Shown: positions 8,844-18,300 of the stretch, piece after piece
Numbering within the stretch: position 1 is the stretch's first letter
Layout of the letters: each line of letters opens with the position of its first letter
From: an uncultured Methylophilus sp.
GTDB lineage: Bacteria > Pseudomonadota > Gammaproteobacteria > Burkholderiales > Methylophilaceae
NCBI GenBank assembly: GCA_936943315.1
Contig: CAKZJM010000185.1
Coordinates: 1-20,613 of the forward strand
Length of the DNA: 20,613 nt
Reading direction: 5' to 3'
The notes under the pieces: generated by a model
What the model saw: the letters and a program-made list of their open reading frames with translations, nothing else
What the model was told of the DNA's origin: nothing
Databases searched by the model: none
Program-made: the position numbers and the translations under genes

Positions 8844-9145
8844 TCAGGGGTTTTAGTGCACTCTTTTAGAACTTTTCAAGGAAAAAAACCGGTAAAAATT
8901 GGGGCTAAGGGAAAAAGAAAAGGATGTAAACGAAGTAAAAATCAAGCTGAACGACTATACAAAGCAAAATACACGTCAAAATCACTTGAGCGCAATATAA
9001 GATCAACTTCGCGTCTTCAGCTGATAGATAAGCTGCTCTCAGCCCAAAATCGAGACTGACAAATGAGTCTTCTTAAAACGAATTGTTGCTCACGTATGAG
9101 CATCATCTGACTCAGCGAGTGATATGCCATATATTTAAATAAAAA
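8844..9145. other. non-coding part of the nitB-mocR intergenic region
   Basis: I see no convincing gene on either strand here. A lysine/arginine-rich open frame on the plus strand (8841-9059) has no ribosome site, no ATG start and no recognisable family. The stretch is purine-rich around 8880-8950. It contains nested inverted repeats: TGAGTC at 9064-9069 pairs with GACTCA at 9109-9114, enclosing TGCTCA/TGAGCA arms at 9087-9092 and 9097-9102. Together with the flanking sites this is most simply a long regulatory spacer. Confidence 0.45.
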
Positions 9146-9167
9146 AGCAATCAATATGCAATCATAT
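9146..9167. repeat. second copy of the 11-bp tandem repeat, regulator side (candidate operator)
   Basis: AGCAATCAATA followed directly by TGCAATCATAT (9146-9156, 9157-9167). It shares a run of 17 identical bases (GCAATCAATATGCAATC plus flanking A) with the copy at 8707-8728 over 400 bp away. It lies about 170 bp upstream of the mocR start, so one regulator could control both divergent units. The role is inferred. Confidence 0.55.
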
Positions 9168-9173
9168 TGATAT

Positions 9174-9187
9174 ATTATTGCAATAAT
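9174..9187. promoter_or_regulatory. 14-bp perfect palindrome upstream of mocR
   Basis: ATTATTGCAATAAT reads the same on both strands and lies 7 bp downstream of the direct repeat on the mocR side. It could be a dimer-binding site or part of the mocR promoter. In AT-rich sequence such a palindrome is uncommon but not decisive. Confidence 0.35.
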
Positions 9188-9336
9188 TGTTTTTAAAAGC
9201 ATTGAGCAGTTTTGTATGAAGCTAAACTTCAATGCAAATGCTGCAACTCATGATTCTATTGCGTGCAGTAACTGGGATCTGCTTGCTAGAAAATGGGGCT
9301 CGTTAAATTGATCAGCCAGCTCACAGGAAAGAGACG

Positions 9337-10728
9337 ATGAACCAGAATATCCCGCATTGGATTAAGCGATTAAAAGAGAGCAAGAAACCAGCGTATTTAT
9401 TGGTAGCAGATCTCATTGAGGAAGATATTGGTAATGGTCGACTGCGTCCCCGCGACCAATTGCCCACGCTCAGAGAGTTATCTCAGGCATTAGGAATTAA
9501 TTACACCACTGTATCCCGGGCTTATAACGAAGCCAAAAGGCGCGGCCTGATTGACTCCCAGGCTGGCTCAGGAACATATATCAAAGGTAAGACGCCAGCG
9601 ATTAAGCTCAGAGACGGCAGCAGCGTTGCAATGACCATGAATATGCCACCGGAGCCGATGGCTATCGCCCAGCGGATTAAAGAAGATGCTGCCCGGTTAA
9701 TTGCCCACGCCGATCTTTATGAACTACTTCGCTACCAAGATTTTGGTGGGACCAGTGAGGAGCGTGAAGTTGCAGCATCATGGTTAAGCAACTATGTGCC
9801 AAAATGCAATGCAGATCAGGTCCTCATTTGCCCAGGCATTCACTCCGTATTATTGGCCTTAATGACACACTTAGCGAAACCCGGTGAAACAATCTGTGTA
9901 GAAGATCTCGTATACCCTGGTATCAAAGCAATTGCAGCACAGATTAATATTTCCCTTCTTTCGATTCCAAGCGATAAAGATGGTCCAGTCGTTTCTGCAT
10001 TCGAAGAGGCTTGTAAAACGAATCGCATTAAAGGGTTCTATTGCAACCCAACCATTCAAAATCCTAGCACATTAACTATCACCAAACACCGGCGTGAAGC
10101 CATTGCAGATATCGCCATGCGTTATAACGTGCCCATTATTGAAGATGATGCGTATGGCATGCTTCCTACCGATCGTCTGGCTACCATTGCCAGTATTGCG
10201 CCTGAGATTACCTGGTATATCAGTGGCTTCTCCAAATGCTTTGGCGCAGGCCTTAGGATCGCGCTGGTTGCTGCCCCCTCACTGAGACAAGCCCAGAGAT
10301 TGGCGGGTTCACTGAGAGCCACTTCAGTAATGTCTAGCCCTGTATCCAATTTATTGATCACTAATTGGATTAAAAACGGCATCATTGATGACATGCTAAA
10401 AGCTATTAGGGTTGAATCGGTGGCGAGATTGAAACTCGCCTCAAAAACATTGGATATGTGGGAATTTATGTCCCACCCAGAAGGCTTTCATATCTGGTTG
10501 CCAGTTCCAAACACTACAGGCTGGCGAGCTTCAGAACTAGCGATGCATTTACGATCCAATGGCATTGGCGTGGTTGCGAGCCCTGCATTTTGCACAGACA
10601 ACAACCCTCCGGAAGCTGTCCGAATATGTTTAGGAGGCCCCATTACAAGGGACGAATGCGAGCAAAGTCTGAAGATCATTGCAGATACCCTTGAGTATCC
10701 ACACCATATGCACTTACAAATTATGTAA
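9337..10728 (+). CDS. MocR-type transcriptional regulator (GntR HTH + PLP aminotransferase-fold domain)
   Basis: A 463-residue cytoplasmic DNA-binding regulator. Residues about 15-85 form a GntR winged helix (DQLPTLRELSQALGINYTTV, then GLIDSQAGSGTYIKG). Residues about 110-455 are a type I aminotransferase fold with PLP-contacting residues: CNPTIQNPST (about 236-245), Asp270 and Tyr273 in EDDAYG, and the Schiff-base lysine Lys300 in ISGFSKCFGAGLRI. MocR proteins sense PLP adducts or amino compounds and regulate divergent metabolic genes. Here it faces the nit operon and is the likely binder of the tandem repeats at 8707 and 9146. An AGGAAAGAG ribosome site precedes the ATG. The effector is unknown; an amino-nitrile or amino acid of the pathway is a reasonable guess. 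It differs from the sigma-54 activator that accompanies Nit1C in Pseudomonas. Confidence 0.92.
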   Translation: MNQNIPHWIKRLKESKKPAYLLVADLIEEDIGNGRLRPRDQLPTLRELSQALGINYTTVSRAYNEAKRRGLIDSQAGSGTYIKGKTPAIKLRDGSSVAMTMNMPPEPMAIAQRIKEDAARLIAHADLYELLRYQDFGGTSEEREVAASWLSNYVPKCNADQVLICPGIHSVLLALMTHLAKPGETICVEDLVYPGIKAIAAQINISLLSIPSDKDGPVVSAFEEACKTNRIKGFYCNPTIQNPSTLTITKHRREAIADIAMRYNVPIIEDDAYGMLPTDRLATIASIAPEITWYISGFSKCFGAGLRIALVAAPSLRQAQRLAGSLRATSVMSSPVSNLLITNWIKNGIIDDMLKAIRVESVARLKLASKTLDMWEFMSHPEGFHIWLPVPNTTGWRASELAMHLRSNGIGVVASPAFCTDNNPPEAVRICLGGPITRDECEQSLKIIADTLEYPHHMHLQIM

Positions 10729-10846
10729 AATCCCATATGGATGTATTGTTACTTTCGCGCGTGAAACTGACTTTGGTGCGACTTAAACCTACCAAGTTCA
10801 ATAACTCATGAACTAATGGTTTTGATCTCAACTATTTTTAATGATT

Positions 10847-10871
10847 TCACGAAGTAAATATTACTTCGTGA
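10847..10871. repeat. 11-bp perfect inverted repeat in the mocR-TPR gene gap
   Basis: TCACGAAGTAA, three bases (ATA), then TTACTTCGTGA. The hairpin would be stable, but neither strand has a T-run directly after it, so it is not a classical intrinsic terminator. It may be a weak mocR terminator or an mRNA 3'-end stabiliser, or a protein-binding site. The rest of 10729-10950 shows nothing I can assign. Confidence 0.5.
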
Positions 10872-10951
10872 GATTCAATTAATTGTTTTAAAATGAAATA
10901 TTCTCACGAACTTACTCAGAGTCCAGAGAAGGGAAATTAAATGTGTTATTA

Positions 10952-10979
10952 AAAACTCAGCGATTAACAGCTGAGTTTT
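10952..10979 (-). terminator. hairpin terminator after the smc-zipA-ligA-TPR genes (possibly bidirectional)
   Basis: Arms AAAACTCAGC (10952-10961) and GCTGAGTTTT (10970-10979) with an 8-base loop. On the minus strand the right arm ends in five T residues, 29 nt beyond the stop of the TPR gene. Read on the plus strand it ends in four T residues, so it may also stop transcription from mocR. Confidence 0.75.
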
Positions 10980-11007
10980 CCAAACTGCTCTTAAAATCTA
11001 TCAGAGC

Positions 11008-11886
11008 CTATTTAAACTTTGCCAGTAATTCATCCAGCTCGGGATCTTTATACTGCATGGCAATCTTTTCTGCCTGTTTAATCAGTTGCTCAGCGCCAGC
11101 AGCATCGCCTTGAGCCCGCTTGGTTTCTGCCCAATAAATCGCAGTTTTTGCTTCATAAAAAAAGCCACCATTGTCATGTGCATATTCCATCAGCCGCTGG
11201 TAGGTTTTACCCGCACCCACATAATCTTTTTTAGCATCGAATAATTGCCCCAGCGTCAGGCTGGCTTCAGCATATTGATCAGGCGTGCCTGATTTAAGCA
11301 ACATCAGCGTCCCTTTGAGTTGGTATTCAATGGCATTGTCTATTTGCTGCATGTGCTGGTAAGCCAAAGCCTCATGAATATAGCTGTCTGCGCGTTCGTC
11401 ATCATTCATGGCCAGTTTCTCGCCGGACTCAAATGACTTTAACGCCTCTACATATTGGCCAATATCAAAATACGCTTCGCCAATCAGGTTGTGTGCGATC
11501 CTAGTATAGCGGCGCATGTCTTGCTGTTCACTGAATTTAAGGGCCTGCTGATAGCTTTCTATCGCGACCGCGTGGGCTTTGGTCTCTAGCTGTGCATTGC
11601 CTAACAACATATAGGCAGAGATTAGATCCAGACCTGACGGTTTGTGCGCAATCGCCTGTTTAAAACTCTCTTGTGCCGCCGTATCCTGCTTTAAAGCAGA
11701 TTGTGCTCGACCTTTGCATAGCCAGAACTCAGCCTGGCTGGCATGCTGTTCTGCAAGCGTGATGGCTTGAGCATATTGGTGGTTTTTTATGGCGGCATCA
11801 CAGGCTTCCAAGGCCGCATCTTTGGCGAAAGAACTATTTACAATCAATGCGCTAAGAACGAAAGCTAAAGTAATCTTAGAATTCAT
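11008..11886 (-). CDS. exported tetratricopeptide-repeat protein
   Basis: A 292-residue protein beginning with a signal peptide (MNSKITLAFVLSALIVNSSF, probable cleavage after SFA before KDA), so it is likely periplasmic. Most of the mature part is TPR-like helical pairs, for example HKPSGLDLISAYMLLGNAQL, then AVAIESYQQALKFSE, NLIGEAYFDIGQYVEALKSF and AEASLTLGQLFDAKKDYVGA. TPR arrays mediate protein-protein contacts; the partner is unknown. It starts only one base after the ligA stop, so it is probably co-transcribed with smc-zipA-ligA, and it ends just before the terminator. Specific function is not recognisable. Confidence 0.85.
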   Translation of the reverse strand: MNSKITLAFVLSALIVNSSFAKDAALEACDAAIKNHQYAQAITLAEQHASQAEFWLCKGRAQSALKQDTAAQESFKQAIAHKPSGLDLISAYMLLGNAQLETKAHAVAIESYQQALKFSEQQDMRRYTRIAHNLIGEAYFDIGQYVEALKSFESGEKLAMNDDERADSYIHEALAYQHMQQIDNAIEYQLKGTLMLLKSGTPDQYAEASLTLGQLFDAKKDYVGAGKTYQRLMEYAHDNGGFFYEAKTAIYWAETKRAQGDAAGAEQLIKQAEKIAMQYKDPELDELLAKFK

Positions 11887-11887
11887 A

Positions 11888-13948
11888 TTAAAATAAATCC
11901 GGTTGTGTTAACGAGGCATCCTGGGCTTGATCAGCCTCATGTTCTGAGGGCTGCAACATTACAAGCAACGCAGACTCATCCAGGATAGGAATATTCAGTT
12001 GTTGTGCTTTTTCGAGCTTGCTACCCGCCTCTGCACCCGCCACGACATAGCTGGTTTTGGCCGACACACTGCCACTGACTTTGCCCCCGGCCGCTTCAAT
12101 CATGGCCTGTGCCTGATCGCGCTTGAGTGTGGGCAAGGTCCCCGTCAGGACAAAGGTTTTTCCGGTAAATGCAGATGCGTGGCTGGTTTTCGCAATATCT
12201 GCCCATTGCACGCCCAAAGCGCGCATGGCTGCAATCACCTCCCGATTATGCGTCTCGGCAAAGAATTGATAGGCCGCTTCAGCGACGACTGGCCCAACAT
12301 CATTGACCTGCATTAAAGATGCGATATCAGCTTGCATCAAGGCCTCAAGGCTCCCAAAGTGCTGCGCGAGGTCTTTGGCAGTCGCCTCCCCCACGTTGCG
12401 AATACCCAGGGCGTAGATAAAACGTGGCAAGCTCGTGGCCTTGCTTTTTTCAATGGCCGCAAGGACATTTTGGGCTGATTTTTCTGCCATGCGATCCAAG
12501 CCGGCGAGCATAGGCAACGTGAGTCGGTAAATATCATCCAGGTGATGTACCAGCTGACGTTCTACCAACTGATCCACCAGCTTTTCACCTAATCCTTCTA
12601 TGTCCATGGCGCGACGCGAGGCAAAATGCGTGATGGCTTGTTTGCGCTGCGCGGGGCAAATGAGGCCACCAGTACAACGCGCCACCGCTTCATCCTCAAG
12701 CCTGACCACATGCGAGCCACATTCTGGGCATACAGTCGGCATGACAAACAGCCGTGCGTCAGCCGGACGAAACTCTTGTTTGACCAAGACCACCTCAGGG
12801 ATCACGTCCCCTGCCCGCCTCACCACAACCGTATCGCCGATATGAATATCTTTACGGCGCATCTCATCTTCATTGTGCAAAGTGGCATTGGTGACGGTGA
12901 CCCCTCCTACAAACACCGGCTTCAGGCGCGCAACAGGGGTAATAGCTCCAGTTCGGCCCACTTGCACAGTGATATCTTCAACCACGGTGGTGGCTTCTTC
13001 AGCGGGAAACTTATGCGCGACTGCCCAACGTGGGGCGCGGGACACAAAGCCCAAAATAGCTTGCAACTCGAATGTATTGACTTTATAGACCACACCATCA
13101 ATATCAAATGGCAGATCACTGCGCTTTTGACCGACCTCGGCATAATAGTCACGCAAGCCTTGGGCGCCCTTTTTCACGCCGCGTAAAGCAGAGACCGGGA
13201 AACGCAAATCTGTCAGATATTGCATGGCTTCGGCATGTGAGTGTATCTCTGGCGCGCCATCACTCGCACCGAGGCCGTAAGCAAAGAAGTGCAAGGGCCG
13301 TTTAGCCGTGATATTGGAATCCAGCTGGCGTAAACTGCCTGCGGCGGCGTTACGGGGGTTGGCAAATAGTTTGCCACCAACAGAAGCCTGTTGCTGATTG
13401 AGTTTTTCAAAGTCTTTTTGAGAGAAGGGTATCTAAAGAGAAAAAAATTCAAGGCTTCTTTTATGCAATCGACTTGGAATGGCGCGTATGGTTTTAAGGT
13501 TATGCGTCACATTTTCGCCGGTGTAACCATCTCCGCGTGTCGCGCCTTGCACGAAAACACCATGCTCATAAGTCAGTGTAATGGCCAAACCGTCGAATTT
13601 GGGTTCTACCGCATACTCAACCTCTTGCTCGCCTGTCCCCTCGCGTACACGGCGGTCAAACGCTTCCAACTCTTGATCACTGAACGCATTATTGAGGGAC
13701 AGCATGGCTTGGCGGTGTTGCACACTGTCAAATGCAGACAAGGCCTGCCCACCAACACGCTGGCTGGGGGAGTCTATGGTAATTAGTTCAGGATATTGCT
13801 GCTCAATATCAACCAGTTGCCGATAGACGCCGTCATACTCGTTATCGCTGACTAAAGGCGCATCGAGCACATAATAGTGATAATCGTATTCGGCAATACG
13901 CTGCTTGAGCTGTTGTAAAAGCAGCGCCGCTTCTTGGGCTGACATCAT
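11888..13948 (-). pseudogene. ligA: NAD-dependent DNA ligase, interrupted by an in-frame stop codon
   Basis: Full-length LigA coding sequence (about 686 codons; E. coli has 671) with one TAG at codon 172 (13435-13433). The upstream part has domain Ia (YDYHYYVLDAPLVSDNEYD) and the adenylation motif EPKFDG with catalytic Lys117. The downstream part, in the same frame, has NPRNAAAGSLRQLD (about 13360-13320), the OB fold, a four-cysteine zinc site (CPECGSH...CTGGLICPAQ), helix-hairpin-helix repeats and a C-terminal BRCT domain (GKTFVLTGTLPTLKRDQAQ). The missing piece is the conserved EVRGE motif, replaced by FFSL-stop. The start ATG overlaps the zipA stop by one base (TAATG). LigA is normally essential, so either another ligase exists or the site is a sequence error. 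As written, the downstream part lacks its adenylation motif and cannot be a ligase alone. Confidence 0.85.
13433..13447 (-). other. altered segment of ligA carrying the amber codon
   Basis: On the coding strand this reads TTTTTTTCTCTTTAG between the Glu codon of 'LE' and 'IPFSQKDFEKLN'. LigA proteins normally have about six residues of the type VRGEVL here; only five codons are present and none matches. The change is thus a local replacement with a net loss of about one codon, not a single-base substitution, and the frame downstream is kept. The opposite strand is a 12-base purine run with seven consecutive A. Confidence 0.75.
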
Positions 13949-15324
13949 TAAGAGAACAGGCGTTTGGCGTGGCTGCTACCAGGGATAATCCCTTGCGCGC
14001 CCATGGCATTGGAGATATTTCTGAGCTGCTGACGGATTTTATCCAGTTGCACGTCGCCAATTGGTTTGCGGTTCACGTCTATCAGGCTGGCGCTCAAACT
14101 GCCTGCCATATTGCGTGCAATGTCTACCATATGGTCAAACACCTGCAAACTGTTGGGCGTGGTGGGAATATCCAGTTGAAAAGTCATGCCTGTCATCACG
14201 GCTGACTTAAGCATCTCGGCTGAAAACGGTTTGCCTTCGTAGTTGCGTACAGAAAATTCCAGTTGGCCTGCCGTATTATATAGCTCAAAGCGGCCATCTT
14301 CACTTAACTGCATACCGCACGCTTCAGCTAAACCGCGCAGCTTGGTGGCGTGAAACATGCCTTGGGCGGCCAACACATGAAACTCCACCGCTTTATCCAC
14401 CTCAATACAAAACGCATCAATCGATTGCGCCTGCTGTGAAGGCTCATAGCCGCCCTGCCAGCTCACGGTCAAGCCGAGTGCGCGTGCCAGGGTTTCCATG
14501 GATTTCTGAAAGCGTTTGAGCGTTTCTTCGTCGACCGGGCCGCCACGGTCTGCCAATTGCAAACTACAGACTACCTGGCTGGCTGGGGTCTGGTCTTGCA
14601 TGGCTTTGGCGTCTAGGCCTAAAACATCCTGCCATTCGCCAGTCGACGAACTTTGTGCCCATAAGGTCGCGTGTTGCGGAAATGTCCTGACTTCAGCCTG
14701 GATATCTTCCAGCTCGGCCAGCATCACGCCCAAAGGCGCATCAATCAAGCCAACCCAGTCCATGGCGGTATGCACCGCATTAGGTAAGCCCGTCTCTGCT
14801 ACTGTCGCTGCGGGAGGCTCCGCCAACACCACGGTCTCGGTTTCTTCTGCAAAGGGTGTGATAGGCTCAGTATTGGAAACGTTAACCACAGGTGCCGGGA
14901 TTTCTGCCACGGGTGCAGTCACAGGCGGGACGTAGGCAATTGAAGGTTCCACCTTGGGTGTAGCCACCCGCACTTCGCCGGGCTGCTTATTTAAATTCAA
15001 CCCGGTTTTGTCGGCGACAGGCTTGGTGACCGGCGCTGGTTCGCTGACTGCAAAATCAGGCTCAAATTTCGGAGACTGGCGGACGCGTGGCTCTGACATC
15101 CAGCCCTCGACATCTTCTGAAACGGGAGGTTTGTCTGCCGTGGTTTTTTTTAGGGGATCCTTGGTTTTCGCAGAAGATTCATTATCCAGCACATCGCCAC
15201 GCGTGTGGCTAAAGCGATATTCAACGTCTCTACGATATTTTTTTTCCTGCCACCAGTTAAAAACAACCACTGCCAGAACGATGCTGACCCCAAGCAACAC
15301 CAATATCATCCACAAATCAGACAT
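13948..15324 (-). CDS. zipA: cell division protein ZipA
   Basis: A 458-residue inner-membrane division protein that tethers FtsZ to the membrane. A single N-terminal transmembrane helix occupies about residues 5-25 (LWMILVLLGVSIVLAVVVFN), followed by basic residues (WWQEKKYRRD), consistent with an N-out anchor. A long Pro/Val/Thr-rich linker spans roughly residues 50-190. The C-terminal FtsZ-binding domain is at about 215-440, ending in LDIPTTPNSLQVFDHMVDIA, then MAGSLSASLIDVNRKPIGD. It is longer than E. coli ZipA (328 residues), mainly in the linker. It lies 52 nt after smc, and its stop codon overlaps the ligA start by one base, the usual betaproteobacterial order. Confidence 0.92.
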   Translation of the reverse strand: MSDLWMILVLLGVSIVLAVVVFNWWQEKKYRRDVEYRFSHTRGDVLDNESSAKTKDPLKKTTADKPPVSEDVEGWMSEPRVRQSPKFEPDFAVSEPAPVTKPVADKTGLNLNKQPGEVRVATPKVEPSIAYVPPVTAPVAEIPAPVVNVSNTEPITPFAEETETVVLAEPPAATVAETGLPNAVHTAMDWVGLIDAPLGVMLAELEDIQAEVRTFPQHATLWAQSSSTGEWQDVLGLDAKAMQDQTPASQVVCSLQLADRGGPVDEETLKRFQKSMETLARALGLTVSWQGGYEPSQQAQSIDAFCIEVDKAVEFHVLAAQGMFHATKLRGLAEACGMQLSEDGRFELYNTAGQLEFSVRNYEGKPFSAEMLKSAVMTGMTFQLDIPTTPNSLQVFDHMVDIARNMAGSLSASLIDVNRKPIGDVQLDKIRQQLRNISNAMGAQGIIPGSSHAKRLFS

Positions 15325-15376
15325 GTGACCTTACAATCCTTTAAAACGCTTGCGTAATAATACAACAAAACTGACA

Positions 15377-18300
15377 TTAAGCTGCATGCATGCGGATCGC
15401 CTCGTCGATATCGACATCTACAATTCGTGATACCCCCGACTCTTGCATGGTCACGCCTATCAGTTGTTGAGACATTTCCATGGTGATTTTGTTATGTGAG
15501 ACGAACAAAAATTGTGTTTTTTCTGACATGACACGGACCAACTGGCAAAAACGCTCCGTATTACTGTCATCCAGCGGTGCATCTACCTCATCCATCAGAC
15601 AAAATGGCGCCGGGTTCAAGCGGAACAAGGCGAATACCAGCGCCATTGCGGTTAACGCCTTTTCGCCCCCCGAAAGCAATTGAATCGTGGTATTTTTTTT
15701 GCCTGGTGGCTGCGCAAATACCTGTACACCCGTGTCCAGGATTTCATCGCCCAGTAACTCCAGCTTGGCATTACCGCCATTAAATAAGGTCTGGAATAAT
15801 TCGCCAAAATTACGGTTCGCTTCGTCAAAGGTGGCTCGCAGCTTACCGCGCGTTTCCCGGTCAATTTTCTGAATCGCTTCATCCAGCGTTTCACTGGCGG
15901 TGAGCAAGTCCTTGAGCTGGCTATCGAGATACGCTTTACGTTCTTTTTCGGTGACCAGCTCTTCAATCGCCGCCATATTCACTGGCCCTAACTGCTGAAT
16001 TTGCTGTTGCAGTTTTTGCGTGGCTTGTGCCAATGCCTGCGCCTGGGCATCCCTGTCCAAGCCTTGCTGGATAGTCTCTTCATCCAACGCCGTCTCTGCC
16101 AAGGCCTGCTGACATTGCTCCACCTGCAAACGGCATTCCTGTTGCTTCAGTCGCTTTTGCTCTAGGGCATCGCGCAACGGGTGTAGCTGCTGCTCTACTT
16201 GCATGCGGCTACGCTCCTGAGTTTGCAAAGCCGCCTCGTGCTGCGCGAGCTGATTTCTAGCCTGCGCCAGCGCCTGCTCACACTCATGCTGTTGCGTGAG
16301 GGCTTGTGCCAGGTTGGCTTTAAGCGTCTCCATATTACTGATTGAAAGTGCCTGCTCTGTTTCAGCCAATCGATGCTTCAAGTGTTCAGCTTCTTGCGTA
16401 TTTTGCAGTAAACGCTGCTGCAAATCATTCACGGCATTGTTGAGCAAGGTCCGCTCAAATAGTTGCGACTGGTGCAGCTTTTCTGCCTGCTGAACGCTGT
16501 CACGCAAATTAAAATAGGCATCTTCAGCTTGCTGCTTTTGAGATTGCGCTTCACGCGCGGCTTGCTCCAGGCCAGCAAATTGCGCCTGGTGTGAGGCAAT
16601 TCTGGTTTGCACCTGGGTTAACTCGTCAGCAAGTTCTGTATGCCGCCCCTCAGTTTGCAATATATCCTGCTGCAAGGCCGTTTGCCGGCGCAACGCATTC
16701 TCATGTGCCTGCTGCAAACGCGATATCTGCAACTGTGTGTCATGCATTCCGGCTGTGAGCTGCTTAATCTTCTGGTGGGCGTGCTGTTGCTGTTGGCGTA
16801 CCTGGTGCAAACTGTTTTCTAATGTCTGCACATGTTGCTGAGCTTCTGCGACGCTATCTTGCGCCAGCCCCAAACCAGCTTGCAAGCCTTCGAGTTGCTT
16901 TTGCCGCTCCAGAACCCCTTGCATTGGGCTTTGCCGGCCATGGAATACCACGCTATGGCGCTGGTAAACATCGCCATTTTTGGTCAACAAACTGGCACCT
17001 ATGGGCAAAGTAGCCTGGTACAAAGCAAGCTTTTCTATGTCTTCAAGGACATATACGCCCGCCAACCAGTGCTGAAGGGCTGCGGTGACTTCCGGCTGCT
17101 TGATTTTCAATAAACTATAAAGGCTAGGCAACCCCTGCCATTGTCCTGGCAAGGGGAGCTCCTCTGATGAGGATTGTGCGATGGCCAGCGCAGCTTGCGG
17201 ATGTTGCAATTGTGACCAGTCTGGTAAATTGTCAGGCAACAACGCATTGAGCTTAGCGCCTAAAAAAGCCTCTAAGGCTGCTTGCCACGCATGCTCAATT
17301 TCCACCGCCTGCCATAAGCGGGTAGAAGACTGTAAACCCGTCTTTTGTAGCCATGGCCCTAATTGCTGGTCCTGCTGCATGGTTTGCTGCAGCTTTTGCA
17401 AAGACTGGATTTCAGCCTCAAGCTGATGCAAAGCGCGTTGCGCCTGCTGCCACTGGTTTCGGCCCTGTTGCAACGCTTGTTGTTGCTCATGTTCTTGCGC
17501 ACGCGATTGTGTGAGCTGCTGTTCTTCTTGTTGTAATGCCGCTTGCTGTTCAAGCAGTTGTTGCTGATGGCTGCTCAATGCTTCTATATCCGGCAACGCC
17601 CATTGACCCAGCTCCTGCTGCAACTGTTGCAGGCGCTTTGCCACCTCTGCCAGGTTACGCTGGATAAAATTCACATTATTTTGTTCCAGCTGCATTTGCT
17701 GACGGCTGTTTTGCACCGCCTGCTGGGCCTGGCTGGCGGCTTGCTGGATGCATTGTAGCTGGGCAGATTGCTCAGGCAGCCCCGCTTGCAACATCTGTAG
17801 CGCTTGCGTTTTTTCGGTCACCGCTTGTTCGGCAACGGTCAGGGCCGCTGCTTTTTCTGCCAACTGGGCTTGCAACTGTTGCTGTTGCTGGCTGCCACGT
17901 TCGCGCTGCCCCAACAGTTGCTGTTGTTGCTGCAATAAGCGGTCACGCGCTTCTTCAGATTGCTTGACCTGCATGGAAAGATTGGACACTTGCGCATTGG
18001 CCTCATAAAAAGCGGCCTGTGTGGTATGCAATAAGCCAGAGGCTTCTTGGTGTTGTTGCCTGCTGAGCTCCAATTGCAACTCACTACTGCGCAAGGCTGC
18101 CATCTGCGCCTCAAGCGCGTTCACAGCCTGCTCAACCGCCTGTGAAGCGGATTCATACGCCAGCACAGCATCGCGTTTACGCAACCACCACCACTGCGCT
18201 TCGGCCAATTTAAAAGCCGTCTGCAAGGCATGGTATTTTTGCGTGACCAACGCTTGCGCTTCGAGCTTGATAATTTGTTTGTTAAGTTCGCGTGATATAT

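Noticed and set aside
8841..9059. 72-codon lysine/arginine-rich open frame upstream of mocR
   Set aside because: It begins with TTG, has no ribosome site, resembles no family I know, and its lysine content follows from the purine-rich DNA.
12626..13186. 186-codon open frame on the plus strand opposite ligA
   Set aside because: The minus strand encodes clear LigA domains throughout; this is a shadow frame.
13433..13948. Programmed readthrough or frameshift producing full LigA
   Set aside because: The two halves are already in one frame, and readthrough would still leave the EVRGE motif missing, so regulation by recoding makes no sense.
17350..18120. Repetitive GCTGTTGCTG-type sequence as a microsatellite or CRISPR
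   Set aside because: It is simply the glutamine-rich coiled coil of SMC; spacing is irregular and there are no spacers. No tRNA, rRNA or CRISPR was seen anywhere in the window.
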